DNA of 64,000 nt, taken from the NCBI RefSeq assembly GCF_040813715.1, contig NZ_JBFOCH010000022.1; one strand, 5' to 3'. The notes beneath the pieces were generated by a model. It saw only the letters and a program-made list of their open reading frames with translations, had not been told where the DNA came from and did no database searches. The DNA comes from Mesorhizobium_K marinum. Its GTDB lineage: Bacteria; Pseudomonadota; Alphaproteobacteria; Rhizobiales; Rhizobiaceae. This document shows positions 48,958-57,837 of this stretch, piece by piece. The translations under genes were made by a program, and so were the position numbers. Numbering within the stretch: position 1 is the stretch's first letter; every line of letters starts with the position of its first letter.

Positions 48958-50046
48958 ATGGCGACACTGCAGAACTTCGATGCCGAAATTGCCAAGACGA
49001 AAAAGGTCGTGGAAGACATGCGCTCGAAGATCGAGCAGTCCGGCACCGTGCTCGACAAGCTCGCCCGGACCGACGACAAGATCGGCGCATCCGACTTCGA
49101 CATCGAGAACGCCCGCATCGAGGACGTGCTGAGGCAGCAGAAGGTGATGGAAGGCAACATCGCCGACCTCATCATCGGCCTCGAGGACGCCACCAACGTC
49201 TTCGGCGCCGAGTTCGAGAACATGAAGAGCTTCACCGGCTGGGAAACCTTCATCGGCATCTTCTCCCCCGAGTCCAAGCAGCGCATGCGCACAGAGCGCG
49301 TCCGCAACATGTCGCTGTCCGGCAATCTGCAGGAACTGCTGTCCAAGTCCGACACCATCGTCGGCATCCTCACCGCCCAGAAGCAGATTCTGGAACAGCG
49401 CTATTCCACATCCGAGTCCAGCCTCTCGCAGGTGATCGAGCGCCGCAAGGCCACGATCGAGACCCTGACCGGGGTGCAGAAGCGCATCGAGGAACTGAAC
49501 CCGATGCTGCTCGACATCGAGAACAGGATTTCAGCCTCGACCAGCCAGACCGACCGAACCCAGCTTGAGGGCGAGCGCTCAAAGATGGCTACCGAGTACA
49601 ACGAGATGCAGGCCAAGGAGCAGGAACTGCTGGCCGAGAGCCAGACGCTCGAGCGCTACACCTCGATGTTCCAGACCTTCGTGGATTCGCTCAACAACCA
49701 GATCGCCGCGCAGAACACGCTGATCAACAAGCTGACCATCGACACCGAGCAGCGCATCGTCCTCTACAAGGCCCTGGAAGACAGCTTGAAGACCGCCGCC
49801 CAGCAGGAGGTCGCCCACAAGATCAACACGCTTGGATCCAAGGTCGACAACACCGCCGAGGAGACGATGGCCGGCATCGGCGCCGCTGCGCAGAAGCATA
49901 TCGGCGACCTGCTCGAGATGCATGAGAAGAACATGGTCTCGACCGCCGACATCCAGCGCCGCAAGAAGCTCGCCGACGAGGCGTTCGCACGCCGCTTCGA
50001 AGAGGTGATGCGCAAGCACAACGCGTCCGACTACGTGCAGGCGTGA
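48958..50046 (+). CDS. Coiled-coil protein, first gene of an uncharacterised five-gene AAA locus
   Basis: A 362-residue protein that is almost entirely helical. Long heptad-like stretches include KKVVEDMRSKIEQSGTVLDK, LSQVIERRKATIETLTGVQK and TEYNEMQAKEQELLAESQTL; the C-terminal part is charged (ADIQRRKKLADEAFARRFEE). There is no signal peptide or membrane helix. I do not recognise a characterised family; the length and helical repeats recall TelA-like coiled-coil proteins, but no specific motif supports this. It probably oligomerises and acts as scaffold or client of the AAA ATPase encoded two genes on. The ATG follows GGGAGATACGAGG. The next gene starts 17 bp after its stop. Confidence 0.85.
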   Translation: MATLQNFDAEIAKTKKVVEDMRSKIEQSGTVLDKLARTDDKIGASDFDIENARIEDVLRQQKVMEGNIADLIIGLEDATNVFGAEFENMKSFTGWETFIGIFSPESKQRMRTERVRNMSLSGNLQELLSKSDTIVGILTAQKQILEQRYSTSESSLSQVIERRKATIETLTGVQKRIEELNPMLLDIENRISASTSQTDRTQLEGERSKMATEYNEMQAKEQELLAESQTLERYTSMFQTFVDSLNNQIAAQNTLINKLTIDTEQRIVLYKALEDSLKTAAQQEVAHKINTLGSKVDNTAEETMAGIGAAAQKHIGDLLEMHEKNMVSTADIQRRKKLADEAFARRFEEVMRKHNASDYVQA

Positions 50047-50063
50047 CGGGCTAGATAACTCGC

Positions 50064-51209
50064 ATGGCCAACGACACCGACGCCGCGTCGCTCTACTTCT
50101 CGGCGATCTCCGCGGCGCTTCGCGGCCTCGAAATCTTCATGCGCGACGATCGCTCGCCGCTCTACCGACACGGCATCGTCGCCAAGGTGGTGGCCGAATA
50201 CATCGTGCGGCTGGAAACGTCCTTCTCCTGCTGGCGAAACCGGCTGGGTTTCGTCGACTCGTTCCGCATATCGAGGGCCGAGAGCGGGTTTCCCGTCTTC
50301 CAGAACCTGCTCGAACTCGAGAACGACCGCCGGCAGGCCGAGCAGCGGCTGGCCGGCATTCCCGCAGCCGACGAACTGCGCGCCGAGATGGCGGACTTCA
50401 TCCTGCGCCACAAGGACTTTCCCGCCGCCCTGCAGAAGTCGATGGCCGAGCGCCTCTATCTGGAGGACGTCAAGGACGGCGACATCTTCGGCCCCTTCAC
50501 TTTGGCGCAGACCGTCCGGGTCTCCGTCAACCCGAAGACCGGCAGGCCCTTCTACCTGGTGCACTGGGCAAGCTTCGACGGCACCGCCAACCTGCCGCTG
50601 ATCTACATGGTCACCGTCGAGGATTCGTCGGAGGCGATGGTCAGCCAGCTCGTCGATCGCAACGGCAAGCTCAACGAGAAGGTCGAGATTCCCCTGCCCG
50701 TCGAGGGCCTGCTCAATCCCGAGCTTGCCCATCGCTTCGACGATTTCACCGAGAAGAACTCGGCCTACACGCTGTCGCCGGCGACGATCGCCGGCAATCT
50801 CGACAAGGATTTCGCGACGCTCCATCCCAAGCAGCTGAGGCGCGTGGTGCTCGGCCCCTTCTACTCGGCCGGCATCACCGAGCACAATTCGGTCGTCTCC
50901 GACGTCTTGTCCAAGGTGCGCAAGGCGGAGAGCGCCTGGCTGCTCACCTGGACGGTGCAGGAGGTCTACTCCAAGGCCGAAAAGCCCGGCCGCAAGGGCC
51001 TGTTCTCCAGCGAGCAGCCGGCGGAGGAGTTCTACATCGACACCGACGACCTCGAGGCCGCGCGCCAGGGCGTCTCGAGCTACGAGAAGCACGCGCTGAT
51101 CCCGCACGAGGCCTACCAGGCGCTCTACGCGGCGGGCGAGGCGCAGAAGATCTTTTCCGGCTACAAGGTGCATATCCTGTCCAAGGGACAGGTGATCTCG
51201 GATGTGTGA
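50064..51209 (+). CDS. Uncharacterised soluble protein, second gene of the AAA locus
   Basis: A 381-residue protein without signal peptide, membrane helix or known catalytic motif. The N-terminal third is helical (SLYFSAISAALRGLEIFMRD, LLELENDRRQAEQRLAG). The middle looks beta-rich (KTGRPFYLVHWASFDGTANL, LPLIYMVTVEDSSEAMVSQL), and a later segment reads ATLHPKQLRRVVLGPFYSAG. It is placed 17 bp after the coiled-coil gene and 6 bp before the AAA ATPase, so it is almost certainly in the same transcript and likely a partner. The ATG at 50064 is the only reasonable start. No function is proposed. Confidence 0.85.
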   Translation: MANDTDAASLYFSAISAALRGLEIFMRDDRSPLYRHGIVAKVVAEYIVRLETSFSCWRNRLGFVDSFRISRAESGFPVFQNLLELENDRRQAEQRLAGIPAADELRAEMADFILRHKDFPAALQKSMAERLYLEDVKDGDIFGPFTLAQTVRVSVNPKTGRPFYLVHWASFDGTANLPLIYMVTVEDSSEAMVSQLVDRNGKLNEKVEIPLPVEGLLNPELAHRFDDFTEKNSAYTLSPATIAGNLDKDFATLHPKQLRRVVLGPFYSAGITEHNSVVSDVLSKVRKAESAWLLTWTVQEVYSKAEKPGRKGLFSSEQPAEEFYIDTDDLEAARQGVSSYEKHALIPHEAYQALYAAGEAQKIFSGYKVHILSKGQVISDV

Positions 51210-51215
51210 GGAACA

Positions 51216-53126
51216 ATGGACACCGGCCTGACCACCATCCCCGAAGCCGACATCGAGAAGCATCGCGGCACCGCGCAGTCGATGATCACGCGCGTCGTCG
51301 TTCTGGAGGATACCTCCGGCCAGTCCGCGACGCCGCTTGCCGGCACCGGGCGCCGCTTCGTCTCGACCGTTTCGACCGGCTCTGTCCGCAGGACGCGCGA
51401 GGTCGAACTGGCGAAGACCGTCGCCGCGGTCCGACCCGACGACCAGCTCATGACGATCCCGCAGCACACGCTGCTCTATCGGGCGCGGCGCGGCATCGCC
51501 ATCGCGCTTGCCGTCTCCGACGTCTTTGCGCGCGCCGGCGAACTGGAGAGCCTGCAGGCGAAGAACGCCCGCGCGCCCCTCGATGGCGACGACGCGGCCC
51601 GCTTCCGCAAGCTGCTGTCGGCATCGGCCTATGTCTCGGCCTTCGCTTTCGCCTCCTATCTGCTCCAGTTGATCGACGATGACGGCGAGGCGCCCAACGA
51701 CGTCAGGGAACCCGACTTCCTGTTCGATACGCCGCAGGACGCGTTGAAATCGATGGTCGCCGGCCTGGACGGCGCGCTGTCAGGCGCCAAGGCCGATACC
51801 GAGCTTGCGCTGCGCGCCCGCACCTTCGCCCGCGTCGCGGTCGATGGCCTGCTCGCGCGAAAAGGCCGCTTCGACGGTCTGGGCGCCTTCGAGGATGCGC
51901 ATATCCGCATCGATGCCGACGACTTCACGCTCGACGGCTTCGACGTCGCGCCGGGCAAGCGCTCGAAACCGCTGGAGATGACCTTCAAGAAGCCGGAAGA
52001 GGTCGTCGGCAACCACATCGCCAAATACCAGTCGGTCAAGCTCGCCAAGATGCTGATGGCCTACGACTTCGACCGCCAGATGAACCCCTTCGTCGAGCTT
52101 GGCGGCTTCCTGTTCACCTTCATCGGCGACGGCGCGCCCGGCACCGGCAAGACGACGCTGATCCAGATGATCGCCGGGCTGGTCAACGGCTACTGCCAGG
52201 TGGCGGGCTATCCCTTCCACTACGAGAATTTCGGCGTCGACCAGATCTCGTCCTACCAGGGCAAGTCGGGCCAGAACTGCCGCGCCTTCATCGACAACGT
52301 GCTGAACCCGCGCGCCATCGGCTTCGGCACCATCGACGACATCGACCAGGTGGCGGCGAAACGCTCGGACGACCGCGCCTCGGCCGGCCAGCACGAGATC
52401 ACCGGCGTGCTGATGAGCGCCTTCTCCGGCGCAATGACCGTCATCCGCGGCAATTCCACCTTCGGCATGTTCTCCAACTATCCGGAAAACGTCGACGATG
52501 CGCTGCGGCAGCGTGCCGGCGCCCGCTGGCTGGTCGACGGCCCGCAGACGCGCGACGACTACATCGACATCTTCGTGCTGCTCGCCGGCAAGAACCACCG
52601 GATCGAGCTCGGCGATCACCAGCTCTACGCGGCGCAGGAGATCCAGCGTGCCGTCGACACCGCCTATGAAAGCCATGCGAAGCCACATGAAGACGGCCTG
52701 ATGAACGTCTACGAGCGCTTCATGAAGGAAAACGGCCAGCCGAAGACCCTGGCCGACGTCGGCACATACCTGCATATGATCAAGGAGGCGGAGCCGCGCT
52801 TCACCGGCCGCGCCATCAAGAACGTCACCGACGCCATCAAGATGCGCGCCATGGACATCGAGCTTCCCGACGACTGGTTCGAAAAGCCCGAGACCTTCAT
52901 GCACAAGGGCTACGACGAGAAGAAGGCGATGGTCGAGGAACTGCGCGGACCCTTCGACATGGCGATGGTGATGCAGGAGATCAACCGCTACGCCGACTCA
53001 GAATTCCGCTACTCCGACCGCGCCGACGACGCCGCGGTGGAAAAGCTGCTCCGCGACCAGCGCCTGCGCGAACGCGCCGCCCGCGAGATGGAAGAACTGA
53101 AGGCGAAAGGGCTTTGGAAGGCCTGA
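51216..53126 (+). CDS. AAA family ATPase, core of the uncharacterised five-gene locus
   Basis: A 636-residue protein with an N-terminal helical region of about 280 residues of unknown fold and a C-terminal ATPase domain. Walker A is GDGAPGTGKTT (about 304-314), Walker B is IGFGTIDDID (about 368-377, with two Asp), a sensor-1-like Asn is in VIRGNSTFGMFSNYP (about 409-423), and candidate arginine fingers are in DDALRQRAGARW. It should be a ring-forming remodeling ATPase. The start lies 6 bp after the previous stop. Its stop overlaps the start of a DUF6638 gene copy (TGATGA). A second, variant copy of its last 28 codons appears at 53239-53325 after an N join. Confidence 0.9.
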   Translation: MDTGLTTIPEADIEKHRGTAQSMITRVVVLEDTSGQSATPLAGTGRRFVSTVSTGSVRRTREVELAKTVAAVRPDDQLMTIPQHTLLYRARRGIAIALAVSDVFARAGELESLQAKNARAPLDGDDAARFRKLLSASAYVSAFAFASYLLQLIDDDGEAPNDVREPDFLFDTPQDALKSMVAGLDGALSGAKADTELALRARTFARVAVDGLLARKGRFDGLGAFEDAHIRIDADDFTLDGFDVAPGKRSKPLEMTFKKPEEVVGNHIAKYQSVKLAKMLMAYDFDRQMNPFVELGGFLFTFIGDGAPGTGKTTLIQMIAGLVNGYCQVAGYPFHYENFGVDQISSYQGKSGQNCRAFIDNVLNPRAIGFGTIDDIDQVAAKRSDDRASAGQHEITGVLMSAFSGAMTVIRGNSTFGMFSNYPENVDDALRQRAGARWLVDGPQTRDDYIDIFVLLAGKNHRIELGDHQLYAAQEIQRAVDTAYESHAKPHEDGLMNVYERFMKENGQPKTLADVGTYLHMIKEAEPRFTGRAIKNVTDAIKMRAMDIELPDDWFEKPETFMHKGYDEKKAMVEELRGPFDMAMVMQEINRYADSEFRYSDRADDAAVEKLLRDQRLRERAAREMEELKAKGLWKA

Positions 53127-53363
53127 TGAACCTCCTGCGCGACAACGAGCTGATCTACGGCCGCCTGCTGCCGATCGAGGAGCCGCATCTGATCGAGCGC
53201 TACAACAAGGCGCTCGTCGCCTTCGGCCTCAAGCCCNCGAAAAACTCCTGCGCGACCAGAGCCTGCGCGAACGCGCCGCCCGCGAGATGGAGGAACTGAA
53301 GCAGAAGGGCCTCTGGAATGCGTGAGTTCCGCCTCGCAGCGAACGGGGAGCAGCAATAGCGCA
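53126..53363. other. Assembly join (n at 53237) mixing two variants of the AAA/DUF6638 junction
   Basis: Bases 53126-53236 are a copy of the first 37 codons of the DUF6638 gene, directly overlapping the AAA stop. After the N, 53239-53325 is a second version of the AAA gene 3' end (EELKQKGLWNA instead of EELKAKGLWKA), then a 38-bp spacer, then the DUF6638 start again at 53364. The two contigs therefore disagree on whether the genes overlap or are spaced. Confidence 0.88.
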
Positions 53364-54650
53364 ATGAACCTCTTGCGCGACAACGAGCTGATCTACGGCC
53401 GCCTGCTGCCGATCGAGGAGCCGCATCTGATCGAGCGCTACAACAAGGCGCTCGTCGCCTTCGGCCTCAAGCCCACGGCGCTGAAATCCTTCGAGATCGA
53501 CCGCACCGGCTTCTCCCCGCAGGTGGCCGAGGAGCTCGGCGACTACCAGTATCTCGATCCCAACGAAGTCAATCGCCGTTTCATCATCCTGACGCCGTCG
53601 CAGATCGACCTCCCGGTCGTCCACACCGCCTTCTCCAACACCTCGCAGCTCGTCTACGAGTTCATGACGAAGAACCAGCGCGCCATCGACGCGCTGACGA
53701 TCAAGGACGTCATCTACGGCGAGATCGAGGATTCCGTCTCCAAGGTCGAGGACATCGAGGACCTGCTCTCCATCAGCCAGGTCGAGTTCCGCGTTCTCTC
53801 GGCGGAGGACGTGCTCGGCAAGGCGGCCGAGCTCGGCCGCCTCGTCGACCGTCTGAAGCAGGAGCCCGACGCCTGGCGCGACGACCGCATGCTCAACCGC
53901 ATGGTCGAGCTCGCGAAGGTCACCGGCGACATCCGCGAGAACGCGCTGGTCCCCGACCAGGTGATCTTCCGCCACAACGCCTTCTGGACCAGCCATTTCG
54001 GCGGCCTCTACGTGTTCGTCGACCCGGACATGACAACGGTGATCTCCGACCCGTCGGCGCCGGGCTTCCGCCGCTCGCGGCCATGGCAGGTCAGCTACCT
54101 GTCGATCCGCGACGCCGACCGCGTCTTTCGCTTCCTCGCCTCGACCGGTCGCATCGAGCTGCCGCGCGCCTCGTGGCTGGAGACGTCGGGCTATCTCGAA
54201 CATCGCGCCGAGATGGTGATCCGGAGCCTCATCCGCGACAGCGAGCCGAATCGCGATCTCACTCGGGTCGACAAGGTCTGGCTGCAGACCTGGATACACG
54301 CCAATGCCGGGCTGATCGCCAGCGAAGGCACGTTCCCCTTCCTCAACGCCGCGAAGCGCGAAATCGCCCAGTACGGCCAACTCAGGCTCGAGGAGGTGTT
54401 CCCGCTACACCGCTTCCTCGTCGTGCGCGCCAAGCCCGACCATCCCGACGCCTGGCTGACCAACCGGCTGATATCGGATTTCGTGCCGTCCGACTTCGTG
54501 TCGCGCTACATCTTCAACAAGCAGGGTTTCTACGGGGACTACGAGGATTGGTCCGAACCCTGGCGCGCCCATGTTGTCGATACGCTGAAAACCACATATC
54601 TGAAGGACAAGGCGGGTTATCGCGCCCACCTCTACGGGTTGCTTGACTAG
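53364..54650 (+). CDS. DUF6638 family protein, fourth gene of the AAA locus
   Basis: A 428-residue soluble protein of the uncharacterised family I recall as DUF6638. Characteristic segments are MNLLRDNELIYGRLLPIEEP at the start, KSFEIDRTGFSPQVAEELGD, VDPDMTTVISDPSAPGFRRS and, near the end, FNKQGFYGDYEDWSEPW. No ATPase, nuclease or protease motif is visible. The C-terminal part is Trp/Tyr/Asp-rich. It is encoded between the AAA ATPase and the membrane-anchored DUF2333 protein, so it may link the two. The start context differs between the two assembled variants. Confidence 0.85.
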   Translation: MNLLRDNELIYGRLLPIEEPHLIERYNKALVAFGLKPTALKSFEIDRTGFSPQVAEELGDYQYLDPNEVNRRFIILTPSQIDLPVVHTAFSNTSQLVYEFMTKNQRAIDALTIKDVIYGEIEDSVSKVEDIEDLLSISQVEFRVLSAEDVLGKAAELGRLVDRLKQEPDAWRDDRMLNRMVELAKVTGDIRENALVPDQVIFRHNAFWTSHFGGLYVFVDPDMTTVISDPSAPGFRRSRPWQVSYLSIRDADRVFRFLASTGRIELPRASWLETSGYLEHRAEMVIRSLIRDSEPNRDLTRVDKVWLQTWIHANAGLIASEGTFPFLNAAKREIAQYGQLRLEEVFPLHRFLVVRAKPDHPDAWLTNRLISDFVPSDFVSRYIFNKQGFYGDYEDWSEPWRAHVVDTLKTTYLKDKAGYRAHLYGLLD

Positions 54651-54686
54651 CCCGCCCGGACAAGCGGGCAACCAGGGAAAAGCCGC

Positions 54687-55811
54687 ATGCTCGATCCGAT
54701 CGTGAACTTCTTCACCCGCATCTTCCAGTGGATCGGACGCGGCATAGGCCTCGTCATCGGCGTCATCCTGTGGCCGTTCATGTGGCTCGGCCGGTGGTAC
54801 ACGCACCGCGGCTGGATCCTGAAGACGGTGCTCGGCGCCGCCGTTCTGGCGCTTGCCTGCCTCTATGCCTACTTCTTCTGGTCGACCCAGCGCTGGACCG
54901 GCTTCGACCCTGACTATGTCGCGCGCTACAACTTCGAGAAGCGCAACGTGTCGGCCGGCGAGGAAATCCAGGCAGCCGAGGGCGCGACCACGCCAAAATC
55001 CTGCGGCCGCTCGGCCATAGTCGACGTCACCGCCGACCTCATCGACTTCAATGTCAACGAGAATGCCTGGGTGCCGTCGATGATCCTGTCGAAAGCCGGC
55101 CTGTTCGGCGTTCCCTGGCGCCACACGCCGTTCTTCGACAACAAGGCAGCGTTCCAGCTCGGCATCAACCAGGCAGTGCGTCGGACCGCGATCGAGCTGG
55201 TCGACACGCTCGGCCGCGTGCGCGGGACGTCGCAGATCGACCAGAACCTGCAGGACGCCCGCGGCGCCGTCACCTTCGACGAGGAAACCTGGTACTTCGG
55301 CATCAATCCGTTCGGCCCGAAGACGCCAACGCCGAGCTTCTACCGCGCCGCGATCAGGGACCTTCAGGCATTCAACGAAAGACTGGCGGCCTGCAACGCC
55401 ACATTCGACGCGCGCGCCGACAACCTCGTCACCTTCCTCGACCGCATCGCGAACGACATCGGCTCCACCTCCGACATGCTGCGCGTCAGGTCGGAGACCT
55501 ACAATTCGGGCTGGTTCGACACCCGCGCCGACGACCGGTTCTGGTTCGCCTATGGCCAGCTCTACGCCTACTACGGCATCATCCACGCGACCCGTGCCGA
55601 CTTCGACGACGTCATCAAGTCGCGCGGGCTGGTGCCGCTGTGGGACCGCACCGAGCAGCAGCTGCGCGCAGCGCTCAACATAACCCCGTTCATCATCTCG
55701 AACGGCAAGGAAGCCGGCTGGATCATGCCGACCCACCTCGCCACGATGGGCTTTTACGTGCTGCGCGTGCGCTCGAACCTCATCGAACTCCGGTCGGTGC
55801 TGGACAGGTAG
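54687..55811 (+). CDS. DUF2333 family membrane-anchored protein, fifth gene of the AAA locus
   Basis: A 374-residue protein with an amphipathic N-terminus (residues 1-40, FFTRIFQWIGRGIGLVIGVI) and a membrane helix at about 44-64 (ILKTVLGAAVLALACLYAYF). The rest would be periplasmic. It matches DUF2333 (COG5345) with TADLIDFNVNENAWVPSMIL, FFDNKAAFQLGINQAVRRTA and a long C-terminal helical domain. The family is of unknown function and is also found outside alphaproteobacteria. It starts 36 bp after the DUF6638 gene. As the only membrane protein in the locus it probably anchors the system to the envelope. Confidence 0.87.
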   Translation: MLDPIVNFFTRIFQWIGRGIGLVIGVILWPFMWLGRWYTHRGWILKTVLGAAVLALACLYAYFFWSTQRWTGFDPDYVARYNFEKRNVSAGEEIQAAEGATTPKSCGRSAIVDVTADLIDFNVNENAWVPSMILSKAGLFGVPWRHTPFFDNKAAFQLGINQAVRRTAIELVDTLGRVRGTSQIDQNLQDARGAVTFDEETWYFGINPFGPKTPTPSFYRAAIRDLQAFNERLAACNATFDARADNLVTFLDRIANDIGSTSDMLRVRSETYNSGWFDTRADDRFWFAYGQLYAYYGIIHATRADFDDVIKSRGLVPLWDRTEQQLRAALNITPFIISNGKEAGWIMPTHLATMGFYVLRVRSNLIELRSVLDR

Positions 55812-56157
55812 GTTCGGGGCTGCCAGGCAGTGCGACGATCAACGGCAGGATGCATGCTCAACTCATGATTGCATTTGCGAGGATGCATTCGATGGGGCGC
55901 CTGTTCCTTGTCGCTTTCCGTTCATTGCACGGCTGTTTTGAGACTGCGCTCCGCACCGGCCTCGGGCTCTATTCGCTCGCAGGACGGGCACTGCTTCCGT
56001 CCATCGGGATAGTTTCTTACAGGGAAACAATTTTGCATGCCGGTTGACGAATGCGCCGCGGAAAGCTTAGATCGCGGCGTGTTTTCGTGTGCGGCTTGAC
56101 CCGCCGCCGCGCCACCAGGAAGCCGCCACTCAACGACAAATTCGAGGGAACGCCATC
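55812..56157. other. Intergenic region, 346 bp, between the AAA locus and fhs
   Basis: No recognised gene. A frame of about 65 codons (ATG near 55852) exists but has no family similarity. The right part holds the predicted fhs promoter (56044-56072). A folate riboswitch was looked for by eye and not found. Confidence 0.45.
56044..56072 (+). promoter_or_regulatory. Predicted promoter of fhs
   Basis: TTGACG (56044-56049), a 17-bp spacer and TTAGAT (56067-56072), about 85 bp before the fhs ATG. Both hexamers match the sigma-70 consensus well. Confidence 0.6.
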
Positions 56158-57837
56158 ATGGCCGAAGTGAAGTCCGACATCGAAATCGCCCGCGCGGCCA
56201 AGAAGAAGCCGATCATGGAGGTCGGCGAGAAGCTCGGGATCCCCGCCGAGCACCTGCTACCCTACGGCCACGACAAGGCGAAGATCTCGGCCGAGTTCAT
56301 CGCTTCCAGAAAGGGCGGCAAGGACGGCAAGCTGATCCTCGTCACCGCCATCAACCCGACGCCTGCCGGCGAAGGCAAGACGACCACCACGGTCGGCCTC
56401 GGCGACGGTCTCAACCGCATCGGCAAGAAGGCGATCGTCTGCATCCGCGAGGCGTCGCTCGGGCCGAACTTCGGCGTCAAGGGCGGCGCCGCCGGCGGCG
56501 GCTATGCTCAGGTTGTGCCCATGGAGGACATGAACCTCCACTTCACAGGCGACTTCCACGCCATCACCACCGCGCACAACCTGCTCGCGGCCTTGATCGA
56601 CAACCACATCTACTGGGGCAACGAACTCGGCATCGATACCCGCCGCGTCGCCTGGCGCCGGGTGATGGACATGAACGACCGGGCGCTGCGCCAGATCAAC
56701 TGTTCGCTCGGTGGCGTCGCCAACGGGTTTCCGCGCGAGGCGGGATTTGACATCACGGTGGCTTCCGAGGTCATGGCCATCCTTTGCCTCGCCACTGATC
56801 TCAAGGACCTGCAGAAGCGCATCGGCGACATCATCGTGGCCTACCGCCGCGACAAGAGCCCGGTCTACGCCCGCGACCTCAAGGCCGACGGCGCCATGGC
56901 CGTCGTGCTCAAGGACGCCATGCAGCCCAACCTCGTGCAGACGCTGGAGAACAACCCCGCCTTCGTGCATGGCGGGCCGTTCGCCAACATCGCGCATGGC
57001 TGCAACTCGGTGGTCGCCACGACCACCGCGCTCAAGCTCGCCGACTACGTCGTCACCGAGGCGGGCTTCGGCGCGGATCTCGGCGCGGAGAAGTTCTTCG
57101 ACATCAAGTGCCGCAAGGCCGGCCTGAAGCCGGCGGCGGCGGTCATCGTCGCCACCGTGCGCGCCATGAAGATGAACGGCGGCGTCAAGAAGGAAGACCT
57201 CGGCACCGAGAATGTCGAGGCCGTCAAGAAGGGCTGCGCCAATCTCGGCCGCCACATCGAGAACGTGAAGCAGTTTGGCGTGCCGGTGGTCGTGGCCATG
57301 AACCACTTCACCACCGACACCGACGCCGAGATCCAGGCGATGAAGGACTTCGTCAAGGAACAGGGCGCCGAGGCGATCCTCTGCAAGCACTGGGCCCAGG
57401 GCTCGGCCGGCATCGAGGATCTTGCCCGCAAGGTGGTGGAACTGGCCGAATCCGGCGCGTCGCAGTTCTCGCCGCTCTATCCCGACGACATGCCGCTGTT
57501 CGAGAAGATCAACACCGTCGTCAAGCGCATCTACCGCGGCTCGGAGGCGATCGCCGACAAGTCGGTGCGCGACCAGTTGCACGCCTGGGAACAGGCCGGC
57601 TACGGCAACCTGCCGGTCTGCATGGCCAAGACGCAGTATTCCTTCTCGACCGACCCGAACCTGCGCGGCGCGCCGACCGGCCACACGGTGCCGGTGCGCG
57701 AGGTCAGGCTGTCGGCTGGCGCCGGCTTCGTCGTCGTCATCTGCGGCGAGATCATGACGATGCCGGGCCTGCCCAAGGTCCCGTCCTCCGAGAAGATCTA
57801 CCTCAACGAACAGGGCCAGATCGAAGGCCTGTTCTAG
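56158..57837 (+). CDS. fhs: Formate--tetrahydrofolate ligase
   Basis: Fhs joins formate to tetrahydrofolate using ATP, giving 10-formyl-THF for one-carbon metabolism. The 559-residue protein has the N-terminal MAEVKSDIEIARAAKKKPIM, the P-loop INPTPAGEGKTTTTVGLGDG, IREASLGPNFGVKGGAAGGG and GAGFVVVICGEIMTMPGLPK near the end. The ATG at 56158 is the family start; the longer open frame upstream is not coding. It stands alone, with its own promoter. Its stop overlaps the convergent N-acetyltransferase stop. Confidence 0.97.
   Translation: MAEVKSDIEIARAAKKKPIMEVGEKLGIPAEHLLPYGHDKAKISAEFIASRKGGKDGKLILVTAINPTPAGEGKTTTTVGLGDGLNRIGKKAIVCIREASLGPNFGVKGGAAGGGYAQVVPMEDMNLHFTGDFHAITTAHNLLAALIDNHIYWGNELGIDTRRVAWRRVMDMNDRALRQINCSLGGVANGFPREAGFDITVASEVMAILCLATDLKDLQKRIGDIIVAYRRDKSPVYARDLKADGAMAVVLKDAMQPNLVQTLENNPAFVHGGPFANIAHGCNSVVATTTALKLADYVVTEAGFGADLGAEKFFDIKCRKAGLKPAAAVIVATVRAMKMNGGVKKEDLGTENVEAVKKGCANLGRHIENVKQFGVPVVVAMNHFTTDTDAEIQAMKDFVKEQGAEAILCKHWAQGSAGIEDLARKVVELAESGASQFSPLYPDDMPLFEKINTVVKRIYRGSEAIADKSVRDQLHAWEQAGYGNLPVCMAKTQYSFSTDPNLRGAPTGHTVPVREVRLSAGAGFVVVICGEIMTMPGLPKVPSSEKIYLNEQGQIEGLF

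Noticed and set aside
48958..50046. Assignment of the coiled-coil protein to the TelA toxic-anion-resistance family
   Set aside because: Only general helical character and length agree; no TelA-specific motif was recognised.
55812..56157. Possible folate riboswitch or small protein gene before fhs
   Set aside because: No conserved riboswitch core was seen by eye, and the 65-codon frame has no similarity or good RBS. The sigma-70 promoter at 56044-56072 explains the region better.
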